Below, piece by piece: positions 16,523 through 24,414 of a stretch of 64,000 bases of DNA. The stretch covers positions 1,364,001 through 1,428,000 of the forward strand of contig CAWKDV010000004.1 in the NCBI GenBank assembly GCA_963848495.1, written 5' to 3'. Origin of the DNA: JAICJR01 sp963848495 (GTDB taxonomy: Bacteria; Actinomycetota; Thermoleophilia; Solirubrobacterales; Thermoleophilaceae). A program made the translations under genes and the position numbers. Positions within the stretch are counted from its first letter, which is position 1, and each line of letters starts with the position of its first letter. The notes beneath the pieces were generated by a model that was not told where the DNA came from, did no database searches, and worked only from the letters and a program-made list of their open reading frames with translations.

Positions 16523-16699
16523 TCAGTGGAAGGAACCGCCGCGTCGGCGCAGGTTCTCCTCGAGCACGACCAGCAGAGCTGTCCCAGAGGCGATGCTGCT
16601 GAGACTGATGACCGAGTTCCGCCCGGCGATCAGCATCGCGGCTCCGGCCACGACGAGCAGCACGGCGAACACGCGCAGTATGGCTTCCGTCCTTCGCAT
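16523..16699 (-). CDS. 58-residue membrane peptide
   Basis: A short ATG-to-TGA frame encodes MRRTEAILRVFAVLLVVAGA and then a second hydrophobic segment (ISLSSIASGTALLVVL), ending in a basic Arg-Arg-Arg tail. This gives two short membrane helices joined by a GRNS turn. The frame has normal third-position GC bias and competing frames here look like shadows. No Shine-Dalgarno is visible. A perfect 8-bp dyad sits just upstream of the ATG. Function unknown; a small regulatory or hydrophobic accessory peptide is possible. Confidence 0.5.
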   Translation of the reverse strand: MRRTEAILRVFAVLLVVAGAAMLIAGRNSVISLSSIASGTALLVVLEENLRRRGGSFH

Positions 16700-16701
16700 G
16701 A

Positions 16702-16723
16702 TCTGGACCGATTCTGGTCCAGA
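16702..16723. promoter_or_regulatory. Perfect inverted repeat upstream of the 58-residue membrane peptide
   Basis: TCTGGACC and GGTCCAGA form an 8-bp perfect dyad around a six-base centre, ending two bases before the ATG of the small membrane peptide. It could be an operator or an RNA hairpin covering the translation start. The absence of a Shine-Dalgarno there makes a role in translation control conceivable. A terminator for the upstream 67-residue gene is an alternative, but there is no T run. Confidence 0.4.
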
Positions 16724-16780
16724 GCGCCGCGCCCGGCATCCGGAATTGGATGCAGGCCGGTATGGGGAACTACTCGTCGG

Positions 16781-16984
16781 CTAGGAGAAGCGCTTGGTCG
16801 CCTTCGTGAGGCCGTCGGGCACCGTGATGCCGAGGACCTTCGGCCGGCGGGTTCGCTTGATCTTCGCCCAGGTCGCACCGCCGACGGCCGCGGCCGCCGC
16901 CACGACGCCGATGGCCGCCTTGGCGGCGATGTTGCTCGACTTCTCCTGCTGCTGCTTGGTGTTCTTCTTCTTGGTTTTGGCCAC
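16781..16984 (-). CDS. 67-residue lysine-rich membrane protein
   Basis: From GTG 16984 the frame encodes a very basic, Gln-rich start (AKTKKKNTKQQQEKSSN), one alanine/valine membrane helix (AAIGVVAAAAAVGGATWAKI) and a basic C-terminal tail with TVPDGLTKATKRF. It looks like a tail- or single-pass-anchored small protein with both ends basic. It sits directly downstream of the frameshifted GT-C-like gene on the same strand. No ribosome site is evident and no family was recognised. Confidence 0.5.
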   Translation of the reverse strand: MAKTKKKNTKQQQEKSSNIAAKAAIGVVAAAAAVGGATWAKIKRTRRPKVLGITVPDGLTKATKRFS

Positions 16985-17013
16985 GACTGCCGGATACCCG
17001 GCGCGCGCCGCCG

Positions 17014-18661
17014 CTACGCGTCCGGCTTGCCGGCCGCGCGCGCCATGTCGGGCCGCGGCTTGAGCACGTAGACGGTCGCGCAGCCGAAGTGCCGCACCTG
17101 CTCGAGCAGGGGCGCGAGCTCGCCGCTTAAGTCGTGCAGCTTGCGGCAGTCGGCGAACAGGAAGCGTGCGTGCGTCGACAGGACGAAGGCGCGCGCCGGC
17201 GCACCGGTGAGACGGCCCTCGAACAGCGCGTCGGCGCGGTCGCGGCGGGCCTCGAAGTCGGGTGACCAGGACAGCGCGCCCACGTAGGTCTCGCGGCCTG
17301 TCGTGTACGGGATGAAGAAGCCCGAGTAGGTCGGCGCGAGCACTCCGCCCGGCCGCGGGTCGTGCTCGAGCGCCGCGATCGCGTGCTCCTCGTCGGGGAA
17401 GATGAAGTAGGGGTCGGCGCCGAGGTGGACGTTGTTCTTCGCCACATCGAGCTTGTGGGCGAAGCCGGGCAACGTCATGAACGCGAGCGCCAGCACGACG
17501 AGCGCCGGGCGCGGATGCGGCCATACCGAGACGACTCCCTGCACGGCGAGGATCCCGAGCGGGATCGCCAGCCCCTGGAACGAGTGGTACGGGAACGTGC
17601 CGACCGGCTGGAGGTAGACGACGAGCGCGGCGAACGGCCAGAGGCGGATCGCCTGGTCCTGCCAGCGTCGGCGCCGGCAGCCGGTAGGCCAGCGCCGCGG
17701 GCAGCGCCAGCGGCAGCACCGTGAGCGCCATCGCCCACCAGGGCCAGTGCCACTGCGGCTGGGCGCCGGCGGCGTTGGCCTTCGAGGCGAGCTTCCAGGA
17801 CGCGTCGGTGGCCGACAGCCAGGCGTAGTACGCGATCGGCAGCGCGACGCCCGCGAGCACGAGCGCCAGGCGCAGGTCGGGGCGCTCGCGCGAGCGCCAT
17901 AGCCGCCAGGCCGCCACCCCCACCACGATCACGGCGAGCTCCGTGCCCTGCCACGGCTGGAGGTAGGCGATCACGAACGCGCCGAGCGCGCACAGCCACA
18001 GCGTCCGCGGCCGCCGCCTGTCCCGCCAGCGCTCGACGCCGAGCAGCACGAACGGCATCAGGAACACCGCGATCGCGGTCATCAGGTAGCCCCAGAGGTA
18101 CTGCCCGCTCCACATCTCCCCCGAGATGAAGTCGAACGTGTACTGCCGCGGCTTGCCGCCCCAGTGGGTCCAGGCCACGAACGCCGACGCGGGCATCACC
18201 GCGAACAGCACCAGCACGAGCCCCGAGATCCGCTGGCCGCCCCGCGGCAGGAAGCGCCGCACGTAGACGAGCGAGCCCGCGAACGTGACCCCGATCGCCA
18301 GCGGCTTCCAGAGCTGGTACGAGAGCGGGATCGAGGCGCCGGTGACGTCGTGGAAGAGGCCGGAGAGGAAGAAGCCCGGGTGGAAGAACGGGCGCGCTCC
18401 GGGGGCGAGGTCGAAGCGGTTGCCGATCAGGACGTGGTGCGCCGACTCGCGGATCCAGGCGAAGTACTGGAGCTGGTCGGCCGGGAAGAGCCCGTCCGAG
18501 CCCGACAGCGGCCGGCCGCGCGTGATCAGCGGCAGCAGGATGGCGAGCGACGTGCCGGTGAGCACGATCAGCGCCAGCAGCTCGAGCGGCTCGAGCCCGA
18601 GACGCGCGCCGGCTGCCGCCACGCGCGAGCCCCGCGAGCGGCGGGAAACGGCCAGATTCAC
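17014..18661 (-). pseudogene. GT-C-like membrane protein interrupted by a frameshift
   Basis: The N-terminal 330 or so codons and the C-terminal 220 or so codons are open but in different frames. The switch falls near 17655-17680. Joined, they match the intact 515-residue paralogue at 26948-28495 from end to end. Shared motifs are SDG, DQLQYFAW (DQLQYLNW there), DLAPG-R-F-HPG, and near the end PGGVLAPTYSG, TGRETYVGA, SPDFEARR and HFGCATVYV. About ten membrane helices and a soluble C-terminal domain are expected. No stop has accumulated elsewhere, so a sequencing error or very recent mutation is likely. The start is GTG 18661, or TTG 18670. It is divergent from the flippase. Confidence 0.75.
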
Positions 18662-18687
18662 GCTGGGCAAAGTAGTACGTTGGGCGG

Positions 18688-20166
18688 GTGTCGGCGGAGA
18701 CTTCCGACGCCCGCCTCCCTTTCGACCTCTCAGAGCTTCGCACGCGCACCGTGCGCGGCGTGGCGGTCAATTCCGCCTTTCTGATCCTCGTCGAGGTGAT
18801 GTCGCTGGCGCAAGGCCTGATCGTGGCCCGGGTACTGGGACCCAGCCAGATCGGTCTCTACGGGATCGTCTCCATCACGGTGATGACGCTGATTGCGCTG
18901 AAGCAGGTGGGCATCGATGAGGCCTACGTCCAGCAGGACGAGGGCGATCAGGAGGTCGAGTTCCAGCGCGCGTTCACGCTCGAGCTGATCCTGTCGGGGC
19001 TGTTCAGCGTGGTGATCCTGATCGCCGCTCCGATCCTCGTCGCGGTCTACGGCGACAGCCGGCTGCTGGCGCTCACTTTCGCGCTCGCCTACCTGCCGAT
19101 CGCGTTCGCGCTGCAGGCGCCGTTGTGGATCTTCTTCCGCCGCATGGACTTCGTCCGGCAGCGCAGCCTGCAGGCACTCGTGCCGGTGGTGACCTTCGCG
19201 GTGACGATCCCGCTGGTGCTCGCCGGCGTGGGCGTCTGGTCGCTGGTGATCGGCGCGATGGCCGGCAACGCCGCGGCCGTGGTGATGTCGATCCACCTCT
19301 CCCCCTACAAGCTCGCGCTGCGCTTCGATCGCCAGGCTACTCGCCGCTACGTGGCCTTCTCCTGGCCGATCCTGGTGGTCACCGCGTGCGGGCTCGTGAT
19401 CAACCAGGGCCAGGTGCTCGCGCTGAAGCTCCACGGCGGCCTGGCCGGCGCGGGCTTCCTGGCGCTGGCGGTCACGCTCACGCGCTACACCGACCGCGCC
19501 GACCAGGTGATCTCGCCGGCGATCTACCCCGCGATCTGCGCGGTGCGCGACCGCAGCGCGACCCTGCTCGAGATCTTCAGCGCCGCCGCCCGCAGCGCGG
19601 CCGTGTGGGCGCTCGGCCTGGGCATGCTGTTCGTGCTGTTCGCCCCCGACCTCGTGCACTTCGCGCTCGGCTCGAAGTGGACCGGCTCGATCGTCCTGCT
19701 CCAGGGGCTGGCCGCAGCGGCCGCGCTCTACCAGTTCGGCTTCTCGTGGATCGCCTTCGCGCGCGGGCTGGGCCGCACGCGCCCGCCGGCGCTCGAGGCG
19801 GTGGTGGCGCTCGCCGGCTTCTTCGTGTTCGCGGTGCCGGGGCTCATCATCTGGGGGACCACCGCGTTCGTGATCGGCCTCGGCCTGTCCGCGCTCTGCA
19901 TCCTCGCGGTGCGCGCGCACTACATCCGCGAGCTGCTGCCGGGCGTTCCGCTCGCGCGGCTGGCCTTCCGCGCGCTCTGGCCGCTGCTGCCGGCCACCGC
20001 CGCCGTGCTGCTCATCCGCCTCGCGTTCTGGGGTGGGCACCGCTCGCTCGGACAGGCGCTGGGTGAGCTGGCCGCTTTCCTGATCGTCTACGCCGGGGCG
20101 ACCCTCGTCGCCGAGCGCGGGCTGACGCGGGACCTCATGCGCGCCGCCCGGGCCGCGCCCGCATGA
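18688..20166 (+). CDS. Polysaccharide flippase, MOP/Wzx-like
   Basis: This 492-residue membrane protein has 12-14 helices, starting at GTG with RGVAVNSAFLILVEVMSLAQG and ARVLGPSQIGLYGIV. That is the conserved opening of the oligosaccharide-flippase branch of the MOP superfamily. It should move undecaprenyl-linked repeat units to the outer face of the membrane. The stop overlaps the ATG of the methyltransferase gene in an ATGA junction. A second flippase at 50997-52508 implies a second glycan. Confidence 0.88.
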   Translation: MSAETSDARLPFDLSELRTRTVRGVAVNSAFLILVEVMSLAQGLIVARVLGPSQIGLYGIVSITVMTLIALKQVGIDEAYVQQDEGDQEVEFQRAFTLELILSGLFSVVILIAAPILVAVYGDSRLLALTFALAYLPIAFALQAPLWIFFRRMDFVRQRSLQALVPVVTFAVTIPLVLAGVGVWSLVIGAMAGNAAAVVMSIHLSPYKLALRFDRQATRRYVAFSWPILVVTACGLVINQGQVLALKLHGGLAGAGFLALAVTLTRYTDRADQVISPAIYPAICAVRDRSATLLEIFSAAARSAAVWALGLGMLFVLFAPDLVHFALGSKWTGSIVLLQGLAAAAALYQFGFSWIAFARGLGRTRPPALEAVVALAGFFVFAVPGLIIWGTTAFVIGLGLSALCILAVRAHYIRELLPGVPLARLAFRALWPLLPATAAVLLIRLAFWGGHRSLGQALGELAAFLIVYAGATLVAERGLTRDLMRAARAAPA

Positions 20167-20900
20167 ACGACGAGGGCGCGGCGAGGATCCGCGCGCTGGT
20201 CCAGGCAATCGACGACCTGGCAGGCGGCCCGGGCGGCAGCCGGGTGCTCGACCTCGGCGCCGGCAACGGCGAGATCGCGGCCGAGCTGGCGCTCCGCGGC
20301 GCGCTCGTCACCGCTGTCGAGGGGCGGCTCGAGAACGCCGACCTGATCCGCGCGCTGCGAGCGGAGCGCGGCGTGAGCAAGAGCTCGCTGGAGGTGCTCG
20401 TGACTGACGTGCGTGAGCTCGACTGGGACACGCTCGGCACGTTCGACGTGGTGGTGTGCAGCGGGCTGCTCTACCACCTCACGCTGCCCAACGCGGTCGA
20501 CCTCGCCGCCCGTCTCAGGGCCGCCTGCACGCGGCTCGCCCTGGTGGACACCGAGGTGGCGTGGGGCCCGCTCCAGGAGGAGCGCGGCTACGCCGGCCAC
20601 AGCTTCCGCGAGCACCCGTCCCCGCTGTCGTCGCTCGGCAACGAGGAGAGCTTCTGGCTCACGCGCGCCTCCCTGCACGCGCTGCTCCACGACGCGGGCT
20701 TCTCCTCGAGCTTCGAGCTCGGCTCGCCGGGCCAGCCGCGGCGCGAGACGAGAGCGACCGTCGCCGCGCTCGTGGGCGAGCGAGTCGAGCGCCTGGAGCT
20801 CGAGCCAGAGCGGTCGCTGCCGGACACCCGCCCGGCGGAGCCGGCGCCGAGCCGGCTGCTCCAGGCGCGGCTCGCGCTGGCGCGCCTTCGCCGCCGCTGA
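20163..20900 (+). CDS. SAM-dependent methyltransferase, class I
   Basis: The 245-residue cytoplasmic enzyme has motif I VLDLGAGNGEIAAEL, an acidic motif II region (ALVTAVEGR), VVCSGLLYHLTLPN (motif IV-like) and a C-terminal helical extension rich in Arg and Glu. It is translationally coupled to the flippase. In this setting O- or N-methylation of a sugar residue is plausible, but no residue identifies the substrate. Confidence 0.82.
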   Translation: MNDEGAARIRALVQAIDDLAGGPGGSRVLDLGAGNGEIAAELALRGALVTAVEGRLENADLIRALRAERGVSKSSLEVLVTDVRELDWDTLGTFDVVVCSGLLYHLTLPNAVDLAARLRAACTRLALVDTEVAWGPLQEERGYAGHSFREHPSPLSSLGNEESFWLTRASLHALLHDAGFSSSFELGSPGQPRRETRATVAALVGERVERLELEPERSLPDTRPAEPAPSRLLQARLALARLRRR

Positions 20901-20943
20901 GGCTCACTTGCGGTATCCGGATCGCCCGTTTACGTTCTTGCCA

Positions 20944-23424
20944 ATGGGTCGCGGCGCGGCGCGGGCGGTCACCGCCGTCCCCAGGAGACGAGGCAGCGGA
21001 GGCGGGCGCAGCGCGCGCCTCCGTCGCTGGCTGGAGCGAAAGCCGGCCGTCGCGGCGGCGCTGATCTACGCCTGCCTGGCGCTCCTGTTCGTCTCCCCCG
21101 CGCTCCCGCCGGGTCGCACGCTGTCCTCCTCGGACCTGCTCTGGTTCACCACGCCGTACACCGCCAGCCGACCCGCCGACCTCACCCGTCCCTCCAGCGA
21201 GGAGACCTACGACGAACCGCTGTTCCTCCAGCCCTGGCTCAGGTACACCCGCAGCCACGGCCTGAACACGCCGCTCTGGAACCCGTACCAGATGGGTGGC
21301 ATGCCGCTGCTCGGCACGGCCAACGGCACGCCCTACTCCCCCCTCTACCTGCCCGTCTACGTGCTGCCGTTCTGGCGCGGGCTTGCCTTCGACGCCGCGC
21401 TAAGGATCTTCGTGGCGGCGCTCGGCATGTTCCTGCTCGCCCGGGCGCTTGGGGCGCGCTTCACCGGCTCGCTGCTCTCCGGAATCGTCTACGCGTTCGG
21501 CCTCTTCATGGTGATCTGGCTGCCCTGGCCGCAGACGGCCGTCTGGGCCTGGATCCCATGGATGCTGCTGTTGACGGATCGCTTGGTACGGCGCCCCGAG
21601 CCACTGGCGGTCGCGGGGCTCGGGGCGGTCGTCGGAGCCGAGTTCATCGCCGGCCACCCCGAGTCGATGCTGCATGCGTTCGTCGCCACCGGCCTCTTCT
21701 TCATCCTGCGCCTGGCGGTGCTGAGCGGACGTGACGGGTTCGAGCCGCGCGTCCTCCTCCCCCGCGTCGGCGCCGTGGCCGCGGGGGTGCTCCTCGGCGC
21801 GGCCGTGGGAGCCATCTGGCTGATCCCATTCGACGAGCTGCTCAGGAACTCGAACGACACAGCGCTGCGCGGCAAGCTGCCGGCCAAACTGGGACTGAGC
21901 GCGATCGGCAACGTCTTCACGCCCGCGTTCTGGGGCCGGGGCACGGGGTCTGTGACGGGGACCACATTGACCGTCAATCGCTACATCTACACGGGGGCGC
22001 TGCCATTGATCCTGGCCGGCACGGCCCTCTTCCTGGGGCGGACGCGACAACGAGTGGCGATCGCGATCGTCGGAGGCCTCTGCCTGCTCACCGCGCTGGG
22101 CTTGCCGGGCCTGTTCCAGGTGGTGCGGCTGCTGCCGGGCTTCAAGCAGGCGGACAACCGGCGTCTGGTTCTGTACTTCCTGCTGGCGGTGGCGATTCTC
22201 GCCGCGTTCGGGATCGACGAGCTGATGCAGCGCCAGCGTGCGTCCGCCCGGCGCATGCTCGGCCCGCCGCTGGTGGGCTTCGGACTGCTCGCCGTGTCGT
22301 TCCTGTGGGTCTTCGTCGTCCACCCCTCGCCGCGCTCCTTCGGGGCCAACCTGCTGGTGGATTGGGGGCTGCGCGGGCCGCCGGGATCCGAGCTGATCGG
22401 GATAGTCGTGTTCACCGGCTCGGCGGCGGTGCTGGTGTGGGCCCGGCTGCGAGCGAAGGTCCCCGCTCAGACCTTCGCCGCGCTCGCGCTCATGCTCGCC
22501 ACGGTCGACCTCTTTCGGGCGGGCATGGGCCTGAACCCGGCGGTACCGATCGCGCATGCCTCCCAGCCGGCCACGGGGGCGATCCGCTACTTGCAGACCC
22601 GCAGCCCGAACCGCTTCGTTGGGCTCGGCAGCGGCCCCACGCCCTCCCTCGGCGCCTACACGTTCCCGTACGCCCTGGGGCTGCGCTACGACATCTACGA
22701 CGCCCGCGGCTACGACACGCCGATGATCGGCCGCTTCCAGCGCTACTGGTCGCGCATGATCTTCCCGAGCTACTACCTCTTCACCACCGCGCCGACGCTG
22801 ACACCGCAGGGGCTCCGAGCGCTCGACCTGCTCAGCGTGACCGACATCGTGGAGGCGAAGCCCACCTCCTTCCCGCTGGTGCAGCCCGGCCTCACGCTCG
22901 CCTACAAGGCGCCGGACGCGCAGATCTACTCGAACTCCGGGGCGCTGCCGCGAGCCTTCCTCGTCGGCGCGCAGTCGGTGGCGCCGAGCGCCAACGCTGC
23001 GCTCGGGGCGGTCTCGAGCCCCCAGTTCGACCCCCACCGCCTGGCCGTCACGGAGCGGAAGCTCCCGGGTCTCCTGCCGGCATCGCGGGCGCCGGCCGGC
23101 TTAAGCGGCACTGCGAGCCTCACCTCATACACGCCCGACAAGGCTGTCGTGCAGACCGATGCGCGCCGGGCCAGCCTGCTCGTGCTCACCGACGTCGCCT
23201 ACCCGGGGTGGAAGGCCACGGTCGACGGCAAGGCTGCACCTGTCGAGCACGCCGACTACGTGCTGCGTGGCGTGACCGTGCCGGCGGGATCGCACGTGGT
23301 CGAGTTTCGCTACGACCCATCGAGCTGGAAGCTTGCGCGCACCCTGAGCCTCGGCGGCGGGATCGCCATCCTTCTGACGGCGGTCGGAGGGCTCGTCTTG
23401 CACTTCCGGCGCCGCCGGGCCTAG
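20944..23424 (+). CDS. YfhO-like multi-spanning membrane protein
   Basis: The 826-residue protein starts at ATG 20944, has an Arg-rich N terminus, then roughly 12 membrane helices and a large external C-terminal part. Recognisable points are SSDLLWFTTPY, LWNPYQMGGMPLLG (first external loop with D/E pairs), and the C-terminal beta domain with YPGWKATVDGKAAPVEHADY and VPAGSHVVEFRYDP. That ending is the YfhO family signature. YfhO relatives are GT-C-type proteins implicated in glycosylating lipid-linked or teichoic polymers. A paralogue of similar plan is at 29429-31777. It follows the methyltransferase by 43 bp. Confidence 0.82.
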   Translation: MGRGAARAVTAVPRRRGSGGGRSARLRRWLERKPAVAAALIYACLALLFVSPALPPGRTLSSSDLLWFTTPYTASRPADLTRPSSEETYDEPLFLQPWLRYTRSHGLNTPLWNPYQMGGMPLLGTANGTPYSPLYLPVYVLPFWRGLAFDAALRIFVAALGMFLLARALGARFTGSLLSGIVYAFGLFMVIWLPWPQTAVWAWIPWMLLLTDRLVRRPEPLAVAGLGAVVGAEFIAGHPESMLHAFVATGLFFILRLAVLSGRDGFEPRVLLPRVGAVAAGVLLGAAVGAIWLIPFDELLRNSNDTALRGKLPAKLGLSAIGNVFTPAFWGRGTGSVTGTTLTVNRYIYTGALPLILAGTALFLGRTRQRVAIAIVGGLCLLTALGLPGLFQVVRLLPGFKQADNRRLVLYFLLAVAILAAFGIDELMQRQRASARRMLGPPLVGFGLLAVSFLWVFVVHPSPRSFGANLLVDWGLRGPPGSELIGIVVFTGSAAVLVWARLRAKVPAQTFAALALMLATVDLFRAGMGLNPAVPIAHASQPATGAIRYLQTRSPNRFVGLGSGPTPSLGAYTFPYALGLRYDIYDARGYDTPMIGRFQRYWSRMIFPSYYLFTTAPTLTPQGLRALDLLSVTDIVEAKPTSFPLVQPGLTLAYKAPDAQIYSNSGALPRAFLVGAQSVAPSANAALGAVSSPQFDPHRLAVTERKLPGLLPASRAPAGLSGTASLTSYTPDKAVVQTDARRASLLVLTDVAYPGWKATVDGKAAPVEHADYVLRGVTVPAGSHVVEFRYDPSSWKLARTLSLGGGIAILLTAVGGLVLHFRRRRA

Positions 23425-23435
23425 GTTTACCGGCC

Positions 23436-24305
23436 GTGCTGTCCGTGGTGGTCCCCACGCGCGATCGCGCGTCCGTGCTCGAGCGCTCCCTGGCGGCGCT
23501 CGCCGATCAGGGCGCCGGCGAAGTCGTTGTCGTCGACGACGGCTCGACGGACGGCACGCCGGAGGTGATCGCGCAGCATGGGTGGGTGCGCTCCGTGCGC
23601 CTCCCCGGTGAGGGCCGCTCGGCGGCCAAGAACGCCGGCGTCGCGGCGGCCGGCGGCGACATCGTGCTGTTCATGGACGACGACGTGATCGCCACGCCGG
23701 GCCTCGTGGCGCGCCACGAGCGCCACCACGCCGCGCATCCGGAGGAGGACGAGGCGCTGCTCGGCCACGTGACCTGGGCGCCCGAGCTCGAGATCACCCG
23801 CCACATGCGCTGGCTGGAGCGCGGCGGCCCGCTGTTCGCCTACGACCTGATCGACGACCCCGACGACGTGCCGTTCCGGATGCTCTACACGGCCAACGTC
23901 TCGCTCAAGCGCGCGTTCCTCGAGCCGTTCGACACCGAGCTGCCGATCTACGAGGACACCGAGCTGGGCTACCGCCTCAGCAGGCGCGGGCTGCGGCTGC
24001 GCTACGACCCGCAGGCGATCGGCCACCACCTGCGCACCGAGACGCCGGAGCGCACCGAGCGGCGGATGGAGGAGGTCGGCCAGGCGGCAGCACTGCTGCA
24101 CGCGAAATGGCCGGAGCTGCGCGAGCCGCCGCCGCGCATACGGGCGGTCGGCAACGTGAAGGCGGCCGCGGCGATGGCGCTCAGCCGCGCCGGCTATCAC
24201 GGCCTGGACGACCGCCTCGACGACTGGCGCGCGGCGCGCGCCTTCGCCCGCGGCTACTCGCGGGCGTGCCCTGAGTCGGTTATTCGGGCTCAGCTTCCCG
24301 AGTGA
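23436..24305 (+). CDS. Glycosyltransferase family 2
   Basis: The 289-residue GT-A enzyme starts at GTG: LSVVVPTRDRASVLERSLAA, VVVDDGSTDGTPEV, KNAGVAAAGGDIVLFMDDD (metal-binding Asp cluster), EDTELGYRLSRRG (catalytic base region). It has no membrane helix. It lies 11 bp after the YfhO-like gene, and the same unit begins with the flippase, so it probably adds a sugar to the lipid-linked glycan in the cytoplasm. An inverted repeat follows the stop. Confidence 0.88.
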   Translation: MLSVVVPTRDRASVLERSLAALADQGAGEVVVVDDGSTDGTPEVIAQHGWVRSVRLPGEGRSAAKNAGVAAAGGDIVLFMDDDVIATPGLVARHERHHAAHPEEDEALLGHVTWAPELEITRHMRWLERGGPLFAYDLIDDPDDVPFRMLYTANVSLKRAFLEPFDTELPIYEDTELGYRLSRRGLRLRYDPQAIGHHLRTETPERTERRMEEVGQAAALLHAKWPELREPPPRIRAVGNVKAAAAMALSRAGYHGLDDRLDDWRAARAFARGYSRACPESVIRAQLPE

Positions 24306-24336
24306 CTGGGCGCGGCTGACGGGTGACGCGACCGGA

Positions 24337-24355
24337 GCCGGACTTGTAGTCCGGC
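24337..24355. terminator. Perfect hairpin between convergent genes
   Basis: GCCGGACT and AGTCCGGC pair perfectly around a TGT loop, between the ends of the GT2 gene (plus) and the methyltransferase-GT2 gene (minus). There is no T run on either side. Such GC-only hairpins are common at actinobacterial gene ends. The position makes a bidirectional terminator the simplest reading. Confidence 0.5.
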
Positions 24356-24414
24356 GAGGGAGCGGCGACCGTCAGGCGTGTCCAGGCGCCGGGAAGGTGC
24401 CGCGAATTACCGAC

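Noticed and set aside
24312..24385. tRNA-Thr(UGU)
   Set aside because: Only the anticodon arm fits. There is no D-arm GG, no TTC T-loop and no pairing acceptor ends.
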